From positions 1 to 64,000 of the forward strand of contig CANMLL010000015.1 in NCBI GenBank assembly GCA_947498775.1: 64,000 nucleotides of DNA. Reading direction: 5' to 3'. Each line of letters starts with the position of its first letter. Within the stretch, counting starts at the first letter, position 1. Of the stretch, positions 27,126 through 35,989 are shown in pieces. Below the pieces are notes generated by a model that did no database searches, was not told the DNA's origin, and saw only the letters and a program-made list of their open reading frames with translations. A program made the translations under genes and the position numbers. This stretch comes from an uncultured Aquimarina sp. (GTDB lineage Bacteria > Bacteroidota > Bacteroidia > Flavobacteriales > Flavobacteriaceae).

Positions 27126-27488
27126 CTACCCCCTCTTCTTACTCTTTTTTGCCAACGGATTAAAATCAAGGCACAACTGCATCCAGTATTCAAGATCCTT
27201 ATCCAAATCAAAACCGTCGGGAGTAATAAAAACAAAACCTTTCATGGGTCGACCTGTAAAATCCATAGGCAAACATCCTTCTCTTTGCATGGCTTGGTCA
27301 ATGGCATCGGGGCCAATCCTGGCCATCAAAAGATCCATTTCTTTTTTCTTGTCAAAATGAATTCCACAGCACATTTTGTCATTGACCATAAAACAGAGTC
27401 CGCCCATCATCCTTTTTTCATAGAAATTGGCCTTTTTCTCTCTAAAAACCTGTCGTATGCGATCTGCTACAAATTCGTTGTATGCCAT
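27126..27488 (-). CDS. TfoX/Sxy family N-terminal domain protein
   Basis: 120 residues, the usual size of stand-alone TfoX N-terminal domain proteins. Motifs are KRMMGGLCFMVNDKMCCGIH and RPMKGFVFITPDG. In gamma-proteobacteria TfoX/Sxy controls competence; the short Bacteroidota versions have no known role. The start codon overlaps the stop of a decayed upstream frame (TAATG arrangement at 27486-27490), which suggests an old operon VOC, lost gene, TfoX. Confidence 0.85.
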   Translation of the reverse strand: MAYNEFVADRIRQVFREKKANFYEKRMMGGLCFMVNDKMCCGIHFDKKKEMDLLMARIGPDAIDQAMQREGCLPMDFTGRPMKGFVFITPDGFDLDKDLEYWMQLCLDFNPLAKKSKKRG

Positions 27489-27718
27489 TATGAGATTGCT
27501 TCGGTTAAATACTCTGCAAGTTGTATGGTGTTATAATACTTCATTCGCTCCTGAAATAATGTTGCGCTCCTAATTAAATTAGAACTTTCTTCCGTAACAA
27601 AATAGAACTGCTAGTTAGTAGCCAAAGGTTGTTTTTCACAAGCTTTTTACCGCTCTTTGGAAATCCGTTTCATGGTTTTATCCACATCATGCAGTATAGC
27701 TTCGTTTAAAATAGTCAT
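27488..27718 (-). pseudogene. decayed small gene between VOC and TfoX genes
   Basis: The ATG at 27718 gives 23 residues (MTILNEAILHDVDKTMKRIS and a short end) and stops. A second open stretch from about 27608 reads QFYFVTEESSNLIRSATLF and ends EYLTEAIS, with its stop overlapping the TfoX start. Neither half is recognised. The tight coupling to the next gene suggests a real gene that has lost its middle or reading frame. Confidence 0.4.
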
Positions 27719-27731
27719 TTTTTTACAAAAA

Positions 27732-28094
27732 TTACTTCATAGAATGAAAAGCAACTCTATTTCCTTCAGTATCCAAGAAAATTGCCATAAACCCATTTTC
27801 TCCAAGAGATGTTTTGGGCATTAAAACCTTTCCTCCTGCCTTTTCTACACGAGCCAACGGAATTGATAGATCCTCACCTCCATTAAGATATGCAAAGGTT
27901 CCTTCTTGTGATGGTGTATTACCATTGCCATGAGTAACACAACCCCCTACTCCTCCATCTTTATATGGAAAAAATGCCATTTTAAAATCCATCTCCATGG
28001 GTTGTAATTCGGCATCTAAAAGTTGATTATAAAATTTTACGGCTCTTTCAAAATTAGTACTTGGTATCTCGAACCAGCTAATTGCATTTGACAT
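27732..28094 (-). CDS. VOC family (glyoxalase-like) protein
   Basis: 120 residues, a single vicinal-oxygen-chelate domain. ISWFEIPSTNFERAVKFYNQ at the N-terminus and GNRVAFHSMK at the C-terminus are typical. The substrate cannot be told. It heads a minus-strand group with a decayed gene and the TfoX-like gene. Confidence 0.9.
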   Translation of the reverse strand: MSNAISWFEIPSTNFERAVKFYNQLLDAELQPMEMDFKMAFFPYKDGGVGGCVTHGNGNTPSQEGTFAYLNGGEDLSIPLARVEKAGGKVLMPKTSLGENGFMAIFLDTEGNRVAFHSMK

Positions 28095-28196
28095 AATACT
28101 ATGTTTTTTGATTAGTAACTATTCAAAGATACCTGATCAAGTAATCCAAAAAAATTATATTTTTGAAAAAACATAGGTTTCTAAATTGAAATTTTA

Positions 28197-29588
28197 ATGA
28201 AAAAAAACGAAGAATTATTTTACCTCATCAAATCGTTATCCAAAAGTGAAAAACGGCATTTTAAGCTGAGTGCACAAGGAAATGAATCTGCAGAATACTT
28301 GCTGCTTTTTGATGCTATTGAAGGTCAAAAAACGTATGACGAAAAAGCTATTAAAGAGCAATTTAAAGATAAGACGTTCATCCATCAGCTCACCACCATC
28401 AAGAATTATTTAAAAAATCGCATTTTACAATCTCTTAGAAACTACCACTCTAAAATTTCGAGAAATGCAGAGCTTATTGATATTATTCGTAATGTAGAAA
28501 TCCTATACCACAAAGGGCAATATCCAATATGCGAAAGTGAATTGAAACGTGCCGAGAAAAAAGCAACCAATTACCAACAGGATCTTTTATTGTTTCAAAT
28601 TTATGACTGGAAAAGAAAAGTGCATCAGGTACTGTATCCACAAGATATGGAAACCATTAAAACCATTACCGAACGGCAAAAAAATACTTTAAAATTTACC
28701 AATGAATACATAGATCTTATACTGGCTAATATTGATCCATTACAATTTTCGCTTTCGCATAAAAAGAGTGTCTCCTTACAAAATAAAACCCTTAAAACTC
28801 TTCATAAATACCGAAAATTACTGATTGCAAAGGATCACAACAAGGCAAAACGCGTATTAGAGGACCTACTTAAAGAATGGGAACAACAACCCGAGTTGCT
28901 TAAAGAATACTTTACCATGTATTTTTCGGTTTGTAATAATCTTTTGGGATATTTGGTCTTCAAAAAACAATATAAAGAAGCATTTGTAAGGATCTTATTG
29001 ATCAAACAAAAAGCACAAGCTATCGAAAATATCTCTGCTGCTTTTATCAAAGAGAAACTGCGTTTATACAATATCGAACTAGAGATACACCGTAGTCTAA
29101 AAGACCTGCACACCACACACGAGGTTATTGATGAAATTCAACATTTTGTTGAGGAACACAAAACCCTGGTTCCAGGTAATTACCTCCTGTCATTCCGTTT
29201 CCAATTTGCTAACATCTATTTCCTGAAAAACGATTTTAAAAAGACATTACACTGGATCAATGCTGTTTTGAACAACCAAACCAAAAAGGATCGAAAAGAT
29301 TTGATCACTTACACACATTGGCTTAATCTTTTGGCACACTATGAGCTTGGGAATGGGTTTACACTTCGGTATTTAATCGATAGCATGAAAAAATACCTCA
29401 AAAAACATAAAAACATAGCAGTCTACGAAAAAAAAGTGTTGAAATTTTTATCCAAAACGGTAGAATTCTCATCCAAACAGCAAAGAAATGCATTTATGGA
29501 GCTTCAGAAAGAGTTACTAACCCATCCTTTTCCAGAAAATGTATTAGGCTATGTTGATTTTAATGAATGGATTAGTAGGAAAATATAG
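28197..29588 (+). CDS. conserved Bacteroidota helical protein, unknown function
   Basis: 463 residues, not recognised by function. The N-terminus ELFYLIKSLSKSEKRHFKL and the following KNYLKNRILQSLRNY are all helical, and the rest looks like degenerate TPR-like helical repeats (YDWKRKVHQVLY, YFLKNDFKKTLHWINAVL). There is no signal peptide or membrane helix, so it is cytoplasmic. A -7-like box (TATATTTTTG) lies about 35 bp upstream. It is a single-gene unit. Confidence 0.75.
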   Translation: MKKNEELFYLIKSLSKSEKRHFKLSAQGNESAEYLLLFDAIEGQKTYDEKAIKEQFKDKTFIHQLTTIKNYLKNRILQSLRNYHSKISRNAELIDIIRNVEILYHKGQYPICESELKRAEKKATNYQQDLLLFQIYDWKRKVHQVLYPQDMETIKTITERQKNTLKFTNEYIDLILANIDPLQFSLSHKKSVSLQNKTLKTLHKYRKLLIAKDHNKAKRVLEDLLKEWEQQPELLKEYFTMYFSVCNNLLGYLVFKKQYKEAFVRILLIKQKAQAIENISAAFIKEKLRLYNIELEIHRSLKDLHTTHEVIDEIQHFVEEHKTLVPGNYLLSFRFQFANIYFLKNDFKKTLHWINAVLNNQTKKDRKDLITYTHWLNLLAHYELGNGFTLRYLIDSMKKYLKKHKNIAVYEKKVLKFLSKTVEFSSKQQRNAFMELQKELLTHPFPENVLGYVDFNEWISRKI

Positions 29589-29613
29589 AATTAAAAAACA
29601 TCACCTTGAGCAA

Positions 29614-29657
29614 AGTCGAGAAATATAGTGAAAACTAAATTGTTATTATTCTCGACT
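29614..29657. repeat. intergenic hairpin between convergent genes
   Basis: 9-bp perfect arms (29614-29622 and 29649-29657) spaced by 26 bp. The wording (TTGAGC...GTCGAGAA, TTCTCGACT) resembles REP-like elements common between genes in Flavobacteriaceae. It lies between convergent genes and may also end transcription. Confidence 0.5.
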
Positions 29658-29709
29658 CTACAAAAAATGACAAAATGATGGTATTTAATTCACCTCTTCA
29701 AACATATCT

Positions 29710-32001
29710 TTATTTTTTCATGATTCTAATCGTTTCAAGATAAGATCCCGAAGTAAGTTTGATTACATATAATCCTGAAGAGAGTTTATTGGTTAACGAA
29801 GTAATATCTAATGTACTTTTTCCTTTATCCATATATTCTTTAGGCATCTCTGCAATCATTCTTCCTTGTAAATCAAATGCTACAATGTAAACGGTCCCAT
29901 ATTCAGGTTGTTGCCATGTTAACATTGCATTATCACTTACCTCATTAGGATATACAATTAATTTTGAAGTGGATACTTTGGCAAAAGACCTTCCAAAATT
30001 CATGGTAACATCAAAATTACCCGGAGTAGACCAATTGCCAGCATCGTCTCTCACCATACTTTTCACTTTTCCGGTAGTAGTTCTAAGGTCTTTATTATTA
30101 TCAGAATTTCCGGCGGTAACTTTTACACTGCTTCCTTCTCTGAATTTATATACCTTAAAGTCATCAAATTCGACTGCTGTTTTATTTGTTCGCAGTGAAA
30201 TAGCAACTCCCGAAGAAACCGGACTACCATCTGTCCAGCTTAGCAGATACTCATTATTTTTCCAGACTTGAATCACTCCAAAAGCCGGGCTATAGGTTAC
30301 GCGATACTTTGCCCAATTATTATCTAAAGACACATCTGCAATAGCTCTGAAGAACAAGGCATTATTTACAGTTTCGTATATCCGCACTTTATTATCTTCA
30401 CCACTAAACCAGATTAAATAAGAATTTCCTCGCTGGCTAAGTGTTCCGTCTGATGACATGATATGAATTCCAAATTTACGAGGCCCTGAAGTTGAGGTAA
30501 CCTTGGCCGCAAATTCATACAAATATGGCAATCCAGAATCTTGAATTAAATAGGAGCTCCATAAGGTATTATCAGAAGTAGTATTGGTCTGTTTTAATCT
30601 CCCGTCGGTTACACTCCAACTTCCAGCTCCTTCATCATACACTCCGAAATCCTGACCAAAATTCTCATTGAAGAATCCATTTCGCCTATTGGCCAAAAAG
30701 CTAGTACTATACTGCTCTAATACCTGATAATATCGTCTTGCCACTCCTACATTATCACGATCACTAAAATTAACAATAAAATCTCCTGTTTGCACATTTC
30801 CTCCACTGATAGAAGTTGTTGGAGCTGTTGTATCTGACGGTGGAGGCGTACCCCCGCCAGAACAACCATTAGAAACCAAAAGATCAACGCCACTGCGTAT
30901 CCCTCCGAGAGTTGCATATCCGCCATTTCCCGGACAAGCCGAACATCCCGCATCTCGGTGCCCGGAAATATGGGTCAAGGCGCGGTTTACAGAATAGTGA
31001 AAAGATGATCCTAATGGATTTATGTTTTCTTTATCAGCTTTCCAGGCTAATAATCGTTTTAGTGAATTTTGTGTCGCCGTGGTTGGTGTTACCGAAGAAT
31101 AATCCCCAAGCATACATACACCCATGGTGTTTCGGTTTCTTCCGCAAAAATGGGCTCCGATTGCATTATCGCCTCCTGCTCTTCCTTCATAAACCACTCC
31201 ATTAGGATCTACCAAAAAGTTATATCCTATGTCTGACCATCCATTACCATTAATATGAAAATTTTGTATCGATCTCACTCGTGCAGCCCAGTCACTACTG
31301 ATATTAGATCCAAACTCATGATGTACTATAAGATGAGACACTGTAGAGCTAGCTGCAGCACCTCTTGGGATTGCTCCCCACTGACTTCTGTTTACCACCG
31401 AAGGCTTAGAACATGATGCTTTGGTAGCATTATTGGCATTTTTTTCGATCTGTTTTTGAATTTTCTTCGGAGTTTCTCCTGGGCTGTAATGATATAATCT
31501 GGCCTTAGAAATAGTGACATTCTTCATCTCATTGTTTAATGAAACTTTGTATTGAATATACCGTACACGTTTATCCAGAAATTCCATTTTTGAAACCACA
31601 CGTTTGCCTGTCTGCTCCAGGTGACCATCCAGTATAGCTGGTTTCCAATCTGACCATGATTTGCCATTTTGCGAAGTGCGATAACTTAGATCCATCAACG
31701 TATAATTGAGATTTTCACCTTCCCAGACTGTATAAGACGAAATAAAAGGTTTTGCCTTTTTCAGTCTAATCTTTGAAGGCTTAAGAATGAACTCTGGGGT
31801 TTCTTGTGTTTTTTCTTGTACTGCAAGCCCCTTTAATTTTTGGGTAAAAGCCTTGCTGTTAGACAGGACATTTTGGTCGGTTAAAGTAATTTCTAAAGTT
31901 TCGGAGTGTTCTCCTTTGAATACATGTCGCTTCTCTTGCGCAAAAGTATTGAGCACAAGAAGTAAGCAACATATTACCTGAGGTAATACATTGTTTTTCA
32001 T
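29710..32001 (-). CDS. secreted N-acetylmuramoyl-L-alanine amidase (PGRP) with type IX sorting domain
   Basis: 763 residues. A signal peptide (residues 1-21) is followed by a beta-rich region at about 25-180. An Amidase_2/PGRP domain covers about 200-370: NRSQWGAIPRG, LIVHHEF (zinc His near 226), GYNFLVDPNGVVYEGRAGG, and HISGHRDAGCSACPG (second zinc His and Cys). A jelly-roll-like region at about 420-650 follows. The last 75 residues (KLIVYPNEVSDNAMLTW to SGLYVIKLTSG and YLETIRIMKK) are a type A sorting domain for the type IX secretion system. The enzyme cuts the amide bond between muramic acid and the stem peptide, outside the cell. Confidence 0.92.
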   Translation of the reverse strand: MKNNVLPQVICCLLLVLNTFAQEKRHVFKGEHSETLEITLTDQNVLSNSKAFTQKLKGLAVQEKTQETPEFILKPSKIRLKKAKPFISSYTVWEGENLNYTLMDLSYRTSQNGKSWSDWKPAILDGHLEQTGKRVVSKMEFLDKRVRYIQYKVSLNNEMKNVTISKARLYHYSPGETPKKIQKQIEKNANNATKASCSKPSVVNRSQWGAIPRGAAASSTVSHLIVHHEFGSNISSDWAARVRSIQNFHINGNGWSDIGYNFLVDPNGVVYEGRAGGDNAIGAHFCGRNRNTMGVCMLGDYSSVTPTTATQNSLKRLLAWKADKENINPLGSSFHYSVNRALTHISGHRDAGCSACPGNGGYATLGGIRSGVDLLVSNGCSGGGTPPPSDTTAPTTSISGGNVQTGDFIVNFSDRDNVGVARRYYQVLEQYSTSFLANRRNGFFNENFGQDFGVYDEGAGSWSVTDGRLKQTNTTSDNTLWSSYLIQDSGLPYLYEFAAKVTSTSGPRKFGIHIMSSDGTLSQRGNSYLIWFSGEDNKVRIYETVNNALFFRAIADVSLDNNWAKYRVTYSPAFGVIQVWKNNEYLLSWTDGSPVSSGVAISLRTNKTAVEFDDFKVYKFREGSSVKVTAGNSDNNKDLRTTTGKVKSMVRDDAGNWSTPGNFDVTMNFGRSFAKVSTSKLIVYPNEVSDNAMLTWQQPEYGTVYIVAFDLQGRMIAEMPKEYMDKGKSTLDITSLTNKLSSGLYVIKLTSGSYLETIRIMKK

Positions 32002-32478
32002 AGTTGATGAGTTTGTGTTATTCGAACTAAAATCGTGAAAAAGTTTTGTATTATCAAAAAAATGAAGTGATTAAAATGTAAATAGATATCAAAACATCAA
32101 TTTACCAGCCATCAAAACAGGTGCTCACCAGAATGGTTAAAAATGTGTTATAAAAACAAAAAATTAAGTTAACATCTCTATAGCTTAGTTCAATTTGATT
32201 ATGTAAGAATAAAAACCAGGTAGTGTTCTCATTAGATTTTGAACTAATTCTTTATCAAACATAACTGAAACTACATTTATAAATCTTGGAGCCATCATTT
32301 CGTTCATAAACAATCAGTTATAATGAGAACCTGAAACGAGTTCAGGTTGACGATTATCGTATATGATATATTTACGGATATTCAATTCTTCAAAGACAAC
32401 GTTCATTATTACAAACGAAGAAAACAAATTGATAATACCCAAACCCAATGTTATCCTATTCTCCCGAAGAGTAATGTA
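32002..32478. other. intergenic region with hairpin repeat copy 2
   Basis: 477 bp without a gene that I can support. It holds the inverted copy of the hairpin repeat at 32295-32384. The rest is AT-rich spacer, including the promoter region of the amidase gene next to 32001. Confidence 0.6.
32295..32384. repeat. intergenic hairpin repeat (REP-like), copy 2, inverted
   Basis: The reverse complement matches 23811-23902, with a 54-bp identical block that contains the AACCTGAA/TTCAGGTT stem. The two copies are about 8.4 kb apart in opposite orientation and flank the lanthipeptide precursors, the regulator and the genes up to the amidase. Confidence 0.75.
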
Positions 32479-34059
32479 CTATGAAAAATAAATATAAATT
32501 CCCACAACCACGATACAAATAGAAGCTCCAGCGATTTTTACATTTTTCCACGGAGTGATATCCACTTCTTGCGTATATTGCTGCACGTATGCTTGTTCTC
32601 TAGGATACAATTTACCGATGATAAGCATAATTGCAATATTGAACGCAAAAAGAATTGCCATCACGTGCAAGAAATGCGGAAATTGATCTTTCATTATGGT
32701 ACTATCAAGAACTACATAAATAAGATATAAAACCGCACCAGAAACAATTGCAATCTTTGCAGCTATTGCGGGAACTTTCTTTGTGAGGTACCCCACAACA
32801 ATAATCGTCAAAATAGGGATACTATAACAACCGTTTACTTGTTGTAGATATCCAAATAATCCATCTGGAGCATTTGCAATAAAAGGAGCAATAAACATAG
32901 CCAAGAGTGCCAGCACTATTCCAAAGAGTTTACCTGCCTTAACTACTTGTCGTTCTGAAGCGTCTTTATTAAAATATTCTTTATAAATATCAATGCCAAA
33001 CAAAGTAACCGAACTGTTTAAAGCACTGTTAAACGAACTTAATATAGCACCAAAAAGTACTGCAGCAAAAAATCCAACCAATGATAATGGTAATACTTTA
33101 CTCACCAGTGTGGGATATGCCTCATCTGCATTAGTAAGCGTATCACCAAACATATGAAATGCTATTATACCGGGCAACACAACAATAAGTGGACCTAAAA
33201 TCTTGATGAATGAAGCCAGTAATAATCCCTTTTGGCCTTCTTTTAAGTTTTTTGCACCCAGTGCTCTTTGAATAATCGCTTGATTGGTTCCCCAATAAAA
33301 CAATTGTACCAACATCATACCTGTAAAAATCGTAGCAAAAGGTACGGTAGCTTCGCTAGAACCTATAGAATCAAATTTCTCGGGGTTATCATTAAACAGC
33401 GTAGTTAATCCCTCGCCAATGCTACCATCACCTATCTCCATCAATCCAAAAACAGGAATCAAAATTCCACCTATTAATAAACCAACCGCATTAATGGTAT
33501 CTGAAACAGCTACTGCTTTCAATCCTCCAAAAATTGCATAGATCGACCCAGTAATACCTATTCCAAAAATACAAATCCATATAGACATACCTTTAGATAC
33601 ACCAAGTAGTCCTGGCACATCAAACATTGTACTTATTGCTAGTGATCCGGAGTACAAAACAATAGGTAAAAATACTACTACATACCCTGTTAGAAACAAC
33701 CCAGAAGTAATTGCTTTGGTGGTCGTGTCATACCTTCGTTCTAAAAACTGTGGTACCGTGGTTATTCCACCTTTTAAATATCTGGGCAACAAAAATATGG
33801 CAGTGATTACCATGGCAATGGCAGCAAGAGTTTCCCAGGCCATTACCAAAATACCTTCGGTAAATGCCTGGCCATTAAGCCCTACGATCTGCTCGGTAGA
33901 AAGATTGGTTAGCAACAAAGAACCCGCAATGACAACACCAGTAAGACTTCTGCCTCCCAAAAAATAACCATCAGAGGTATTTTCATCAGTTTTTAACGTT
34001 GCTATATAAGATATTACACCAACAAGTAAGGTGAAACCTAAAAAGGAAAGTATGCCCAT
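32479..34059 (-). CDS. sodium:solute symporter (SSS/SLC5 family)
   Basis: 526 residues with about 13-14 hydrophobic segments. SDGYFLGGRSLTGVVIAGSL near residue 33, GLNGQAFTEGI, and YAIFGGLKAVAVSDTIN at about 173-189 are SLC5 motifs. The sequence is nearest to the sugar-type or YidK-like group by eye (YWGTNQAIIQRALGAKNLKE). The substrate cannot be set from sequence; sugars are the commonest in this group. It stands alone on its strand. Confidence 0.9.
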   Translation of the reverse strand: MGILSFLGFTLLVGVISYIATLKTDENTSDGYFLGGRSLTGVVIAGSLLLTNLSTEQIVGLNGQAFTEGILVMAWETLAAIAMVITAIFLLPRYLKGGITTVPQFLERRYDTTTKAITSGLFLTGYVVVFLPIVLYSGSLAISTMFDVPGLLGVSKGMSIWICIFGIGITGSIYAIFGGLKAVAVSDTINAVGLLIGGILIPVFGLMEIGDGSIGEGLTTLFNDNPEKFDSIGSSEATVPFATIFTGMMLVQLFYWGTNQAIIQRALGAKNLKEGQKGLLLASFIKILGPLIVVLPGIIAFHMFGDTLTNADEAYPTLVSKVLPLSLVGFFAAVLFGAILSSFNSALNSSVTLFGIDIYKEYFNKDASERQVVKAGKLFGIVLALLAMFIAPFIANAPDGLFGYLQQVNGCYSIPILTIIVVGYLTKKVPAIAAKIAIVSGAVLYLIYVVLDSTIMKDQFPHFLHVMAILFAFNIAIMLIIGKLYPREQAYVQQYTQEVDITPWKNVKIAGASICIVVVGIYIYFS

Positions 34060-34227
34060 AATATGTGTTTTTGAGTTTTAAATATATGAGAATTATTTTA
34101 ATAAATGTACAAAGTACGCTTAATTACAGGTTAATTATAAATCCAACACGACTAATTTATGCCTAAAAAGGGTTCTTAAAAACCTTGATGTTATATAGTT
34201 TCTTAGCTTTTACCACCAATATTTCAA

Positions 34228-34264
34228 AAACTTAACGTCTCCTTAAAAAATGTTAAGTTTTTTT
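34228..34264. terminator. bidirectional hairpin with T tract, no gene upstream
   Basis: 9-bp arms AAACTTAAC (34228-34236) and GTTAAGTTT (34252-34260), followed by TTTT on the plus strand and preceded by an A run. No plus-strand gene lies before it. It marks the left side of an orphan segment whose right side is the terminator at 34526-34561. Confidence 0.5.
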
Positions 34265-34338
34265 AAAAATAATAATAATTGACAACATTGGCGTTTTCTA
34301 TGCGTACATCACACTTAAATCACACAAACTCAACAAAA

Positions 34339-34494
34339 ATGAAAATCAACAAATCAATTCTACTTAGAACAAGGGATTTTTAACTAGCAGTTTAGTCGGG
34401 AATTAGCCAGATGTGTCAAGACCATACTCATTTTGACCCAAAGCCGAACTATGTAAACAACAATACGATATTGCGCATAAATGCGAATCCCTGA
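34339..34494 (+). pseudogene. remnant of a small exported protein gene (or small RNA region)
   Basis: The ATG at 34339 gives MKINKSILLRTRDF and stops. A shifted frame reads FLTSSLVGN, like the end of a signal peptide. A third frame from 34411 reads MCQDHTHFDPKPNYVNNN and on to a stop at 34492, 31 bp before a strong terminator. Joining the three pieces needs two frameshifts. The presence of a perfect terminator suggests the segment is or was transcribed. It could also be a non-coding RNA. Confidence 0.35.
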
Positions 34495-34525
34495 ACTTAA
34501 CCAATAATTACCTATGCATTTGTTG

Positions 34526-34561
34526 GACCTCAGATAAGCTTTATCTGAGGTCTTTTTTTTT
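34526..34561 (+). terminator. strong intrinsic terminator
   Basis: 12-bp perfect stem (34526-34537 with 34541-34552, 3-nt loop) followed by nine T. The only candidate upstream transcript is the remnant at 34339-34494. Confidence 0.9.
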
Positions 34562-34617
34562 GATGATTGCCTTAATCCGTAATAAATATTATATTTTTGA
34601 GTCTTTATTAGTAATTG

Positions 34618-35163
34618 ATGATAATGAATTTGCTTCGACTTTTTTTTCTGGGAATTGTACTACTGTGCTCTGCATGTAAAAAAGAAATAGAACCTAATCT
34701 TGAGCGTATCCCAAAAGTGGTACAATTGGATAGTCTCTCTAAGGATAAAATCAATTTGAATCTTTTAAAACTTTCTAGCGAAGCTGAAAAAGATCTTGAA
34801 AGTTTTGAAGATTTTAAAAACCTGAGATCCTTTTTACAAACCTTAAGTACGGCCAATCCTTTTTATGTAAATAAACATGTAGACAGTTTAGAATTGTTAA
34901 TTCAGACGTTTGAAGAGAATTTATCCGAGGATCTAAATATAAATACGATTAACTCACGTATTACTGTATTGTCTACAGAGTTAGGTTTGTTGAAATTGTT
35001 ATCCGAAAGTAAAAGTCCGGATTCAGAAAAAATTCTTGAGGCCAATACGCGTGTGGTAAAAGCCTATAATAGCCTGGTGATTCAATTAAATGAATTATCC
35101 CTGGCGATTCCCGAGAGTATTGAAAAAGAGCTTTTAAGAGAACAAGAAGATAAAGAAAACTAA
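34618..35163 (+). CDS. small lipoprotein, unknown function
   Basis: 181 residues from the ATG at 34618 (a TTG three bases earlier and an ATG at 34624 are also possible). The lipobox is LCSAC, so the mature protein starts CKKEIEPN. The rest is helical and acidic (LLKLSSEAEKDLESFEDF, NSRITVLSTELGLLKLL), without a known domain. A TATATTTTTG -7-like box lies about 30 bp upstream. It is probably a single-gene unit. Confidence 0.7.
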   Translation: MIMNLLRLFFLGIVLLCSACKKEIEPNLERIPKVVQLDSLSKDKINLNLLKLSSEAEKDLESFEDFKNLRSFLQTLSTANPFYVNKHVDSLELLIQTFEENLSEDLNINTINSRITVLSTELGLLKLLSESKSPDSEKILEANTRVVKAYNSLVIQLNELSLAIPESIEKELLREQEDKEN

Positions 35164-35338
35164 ACCACTATGGAATGAAATTCCTTTTGGCTAATGACAA
35201 ACAAGTAAGCAGTTTCAATACCGGCGAACTACTTCCCGAAAACTGCAAACCACATCATATTTTTGAGATCTGAAAGGTACATGCATTAAAGTGTATAGTT
35301 TTACCTATTTTTGAAAGAAACAACCTCTACACCAAGAT

Positions 35339-35833
35339 ATGAAAAACTTTATCATACCCTTTCTTATATTCATCTCCACTTTCTGTTTTGCGCAAGAAAA
35401 AGCTGAAATCGAAGCGGTCATTCAAAAATGGCATAAAGCCGCAGCAGATGCAAATTTTGAAGCATATTTTGATCTTATGACCAACGATGCCATCTTTATC
35501 GGAACCGATCCCACAGAAAATTGGACCTGCGATGATTTTAAAGCTTTTGCCAAACCTTATTTTGATAAAGGAAAAGCATGGAGTTTTACAGGTTTAGAAA
35601 GAAATATTTTTATTGAAAATGAGTCTAAACTTGTTTGGTTTGATGAGTTATTAGATACGCAAATGGGAATCTGCAGAGGCAGTGGTGTTTTACAAAAAAC
35701 AGCCAATGGTTGGAAAATAAAGCATTATGTACTTTCTATTGCTATTCCTAATAAAAATGTAAAGGAAATTACAGCACTTAAAGAGAAATTTGATACTGAT
35801 TTGATGACTAAACTAAGGGCTACTAAAAATTAA
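35339..35833 (+). CDS. exported SnoaL/NTF2-like protein
   Basis: 164 residues. A signal peptide covers residues 1-19 (IIPFLIFISTFCFAQ). The rest is one NTF2-like domain (EAVIQKWHKAAADANFEAYF, MTNDAIFIGTDPTENWT, GVLQKTANGWKIKHYVLS), the SnoaL_3 or DUF4440 type. Such proteins often bind small molecules; the ligand is unknown. A TATTTTTG -7-like box is about 30 bp upstream. Confidence 0.85.
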   Translation: MKNFIIPFLIFISTFCFAQEKAEIEAVIQKWHKAAADANFEAYFDLMTNDAIFIGTDPTENWTCDDFKAFAKPYFDKGKAWSFTGLERNIFIENESKLVWFDELLDTQMGICRGSGVLQKTANGWKIKHYVLSIAIPNKNVKEITALKEKFDTDLMTKLRATKN

Positions 35834-35867
35834 ATTTGGTTATCCGTTTTGCGTTATATAAAACTTT

Positions 35868-35958
35868 ATGCGTCATGCTGAATTCATTTCAGTATCTCAC
35901 ATTGTTAATAATCCGCCTTTTCTAAATGAGATCCTGAATCCAGTTCAGGATGACAAGC
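35868..35958. repeat. intergenic hairpin repeat, related family
   Basis: Two stems with similar wording to the 23.8 and 32.3 kb repeats: CTGAA/TTCAG near 35878-35892, and ATCCTGAA (35931-35938) with TTCAGGAT (35944-35951). It lies between convergent genes and probably belongs to the same loose REP-like family. Confidence 0.6.
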
Positions 35959-35989
35959 ATATGATGATAAATTATGGGCATTCAAAAAT

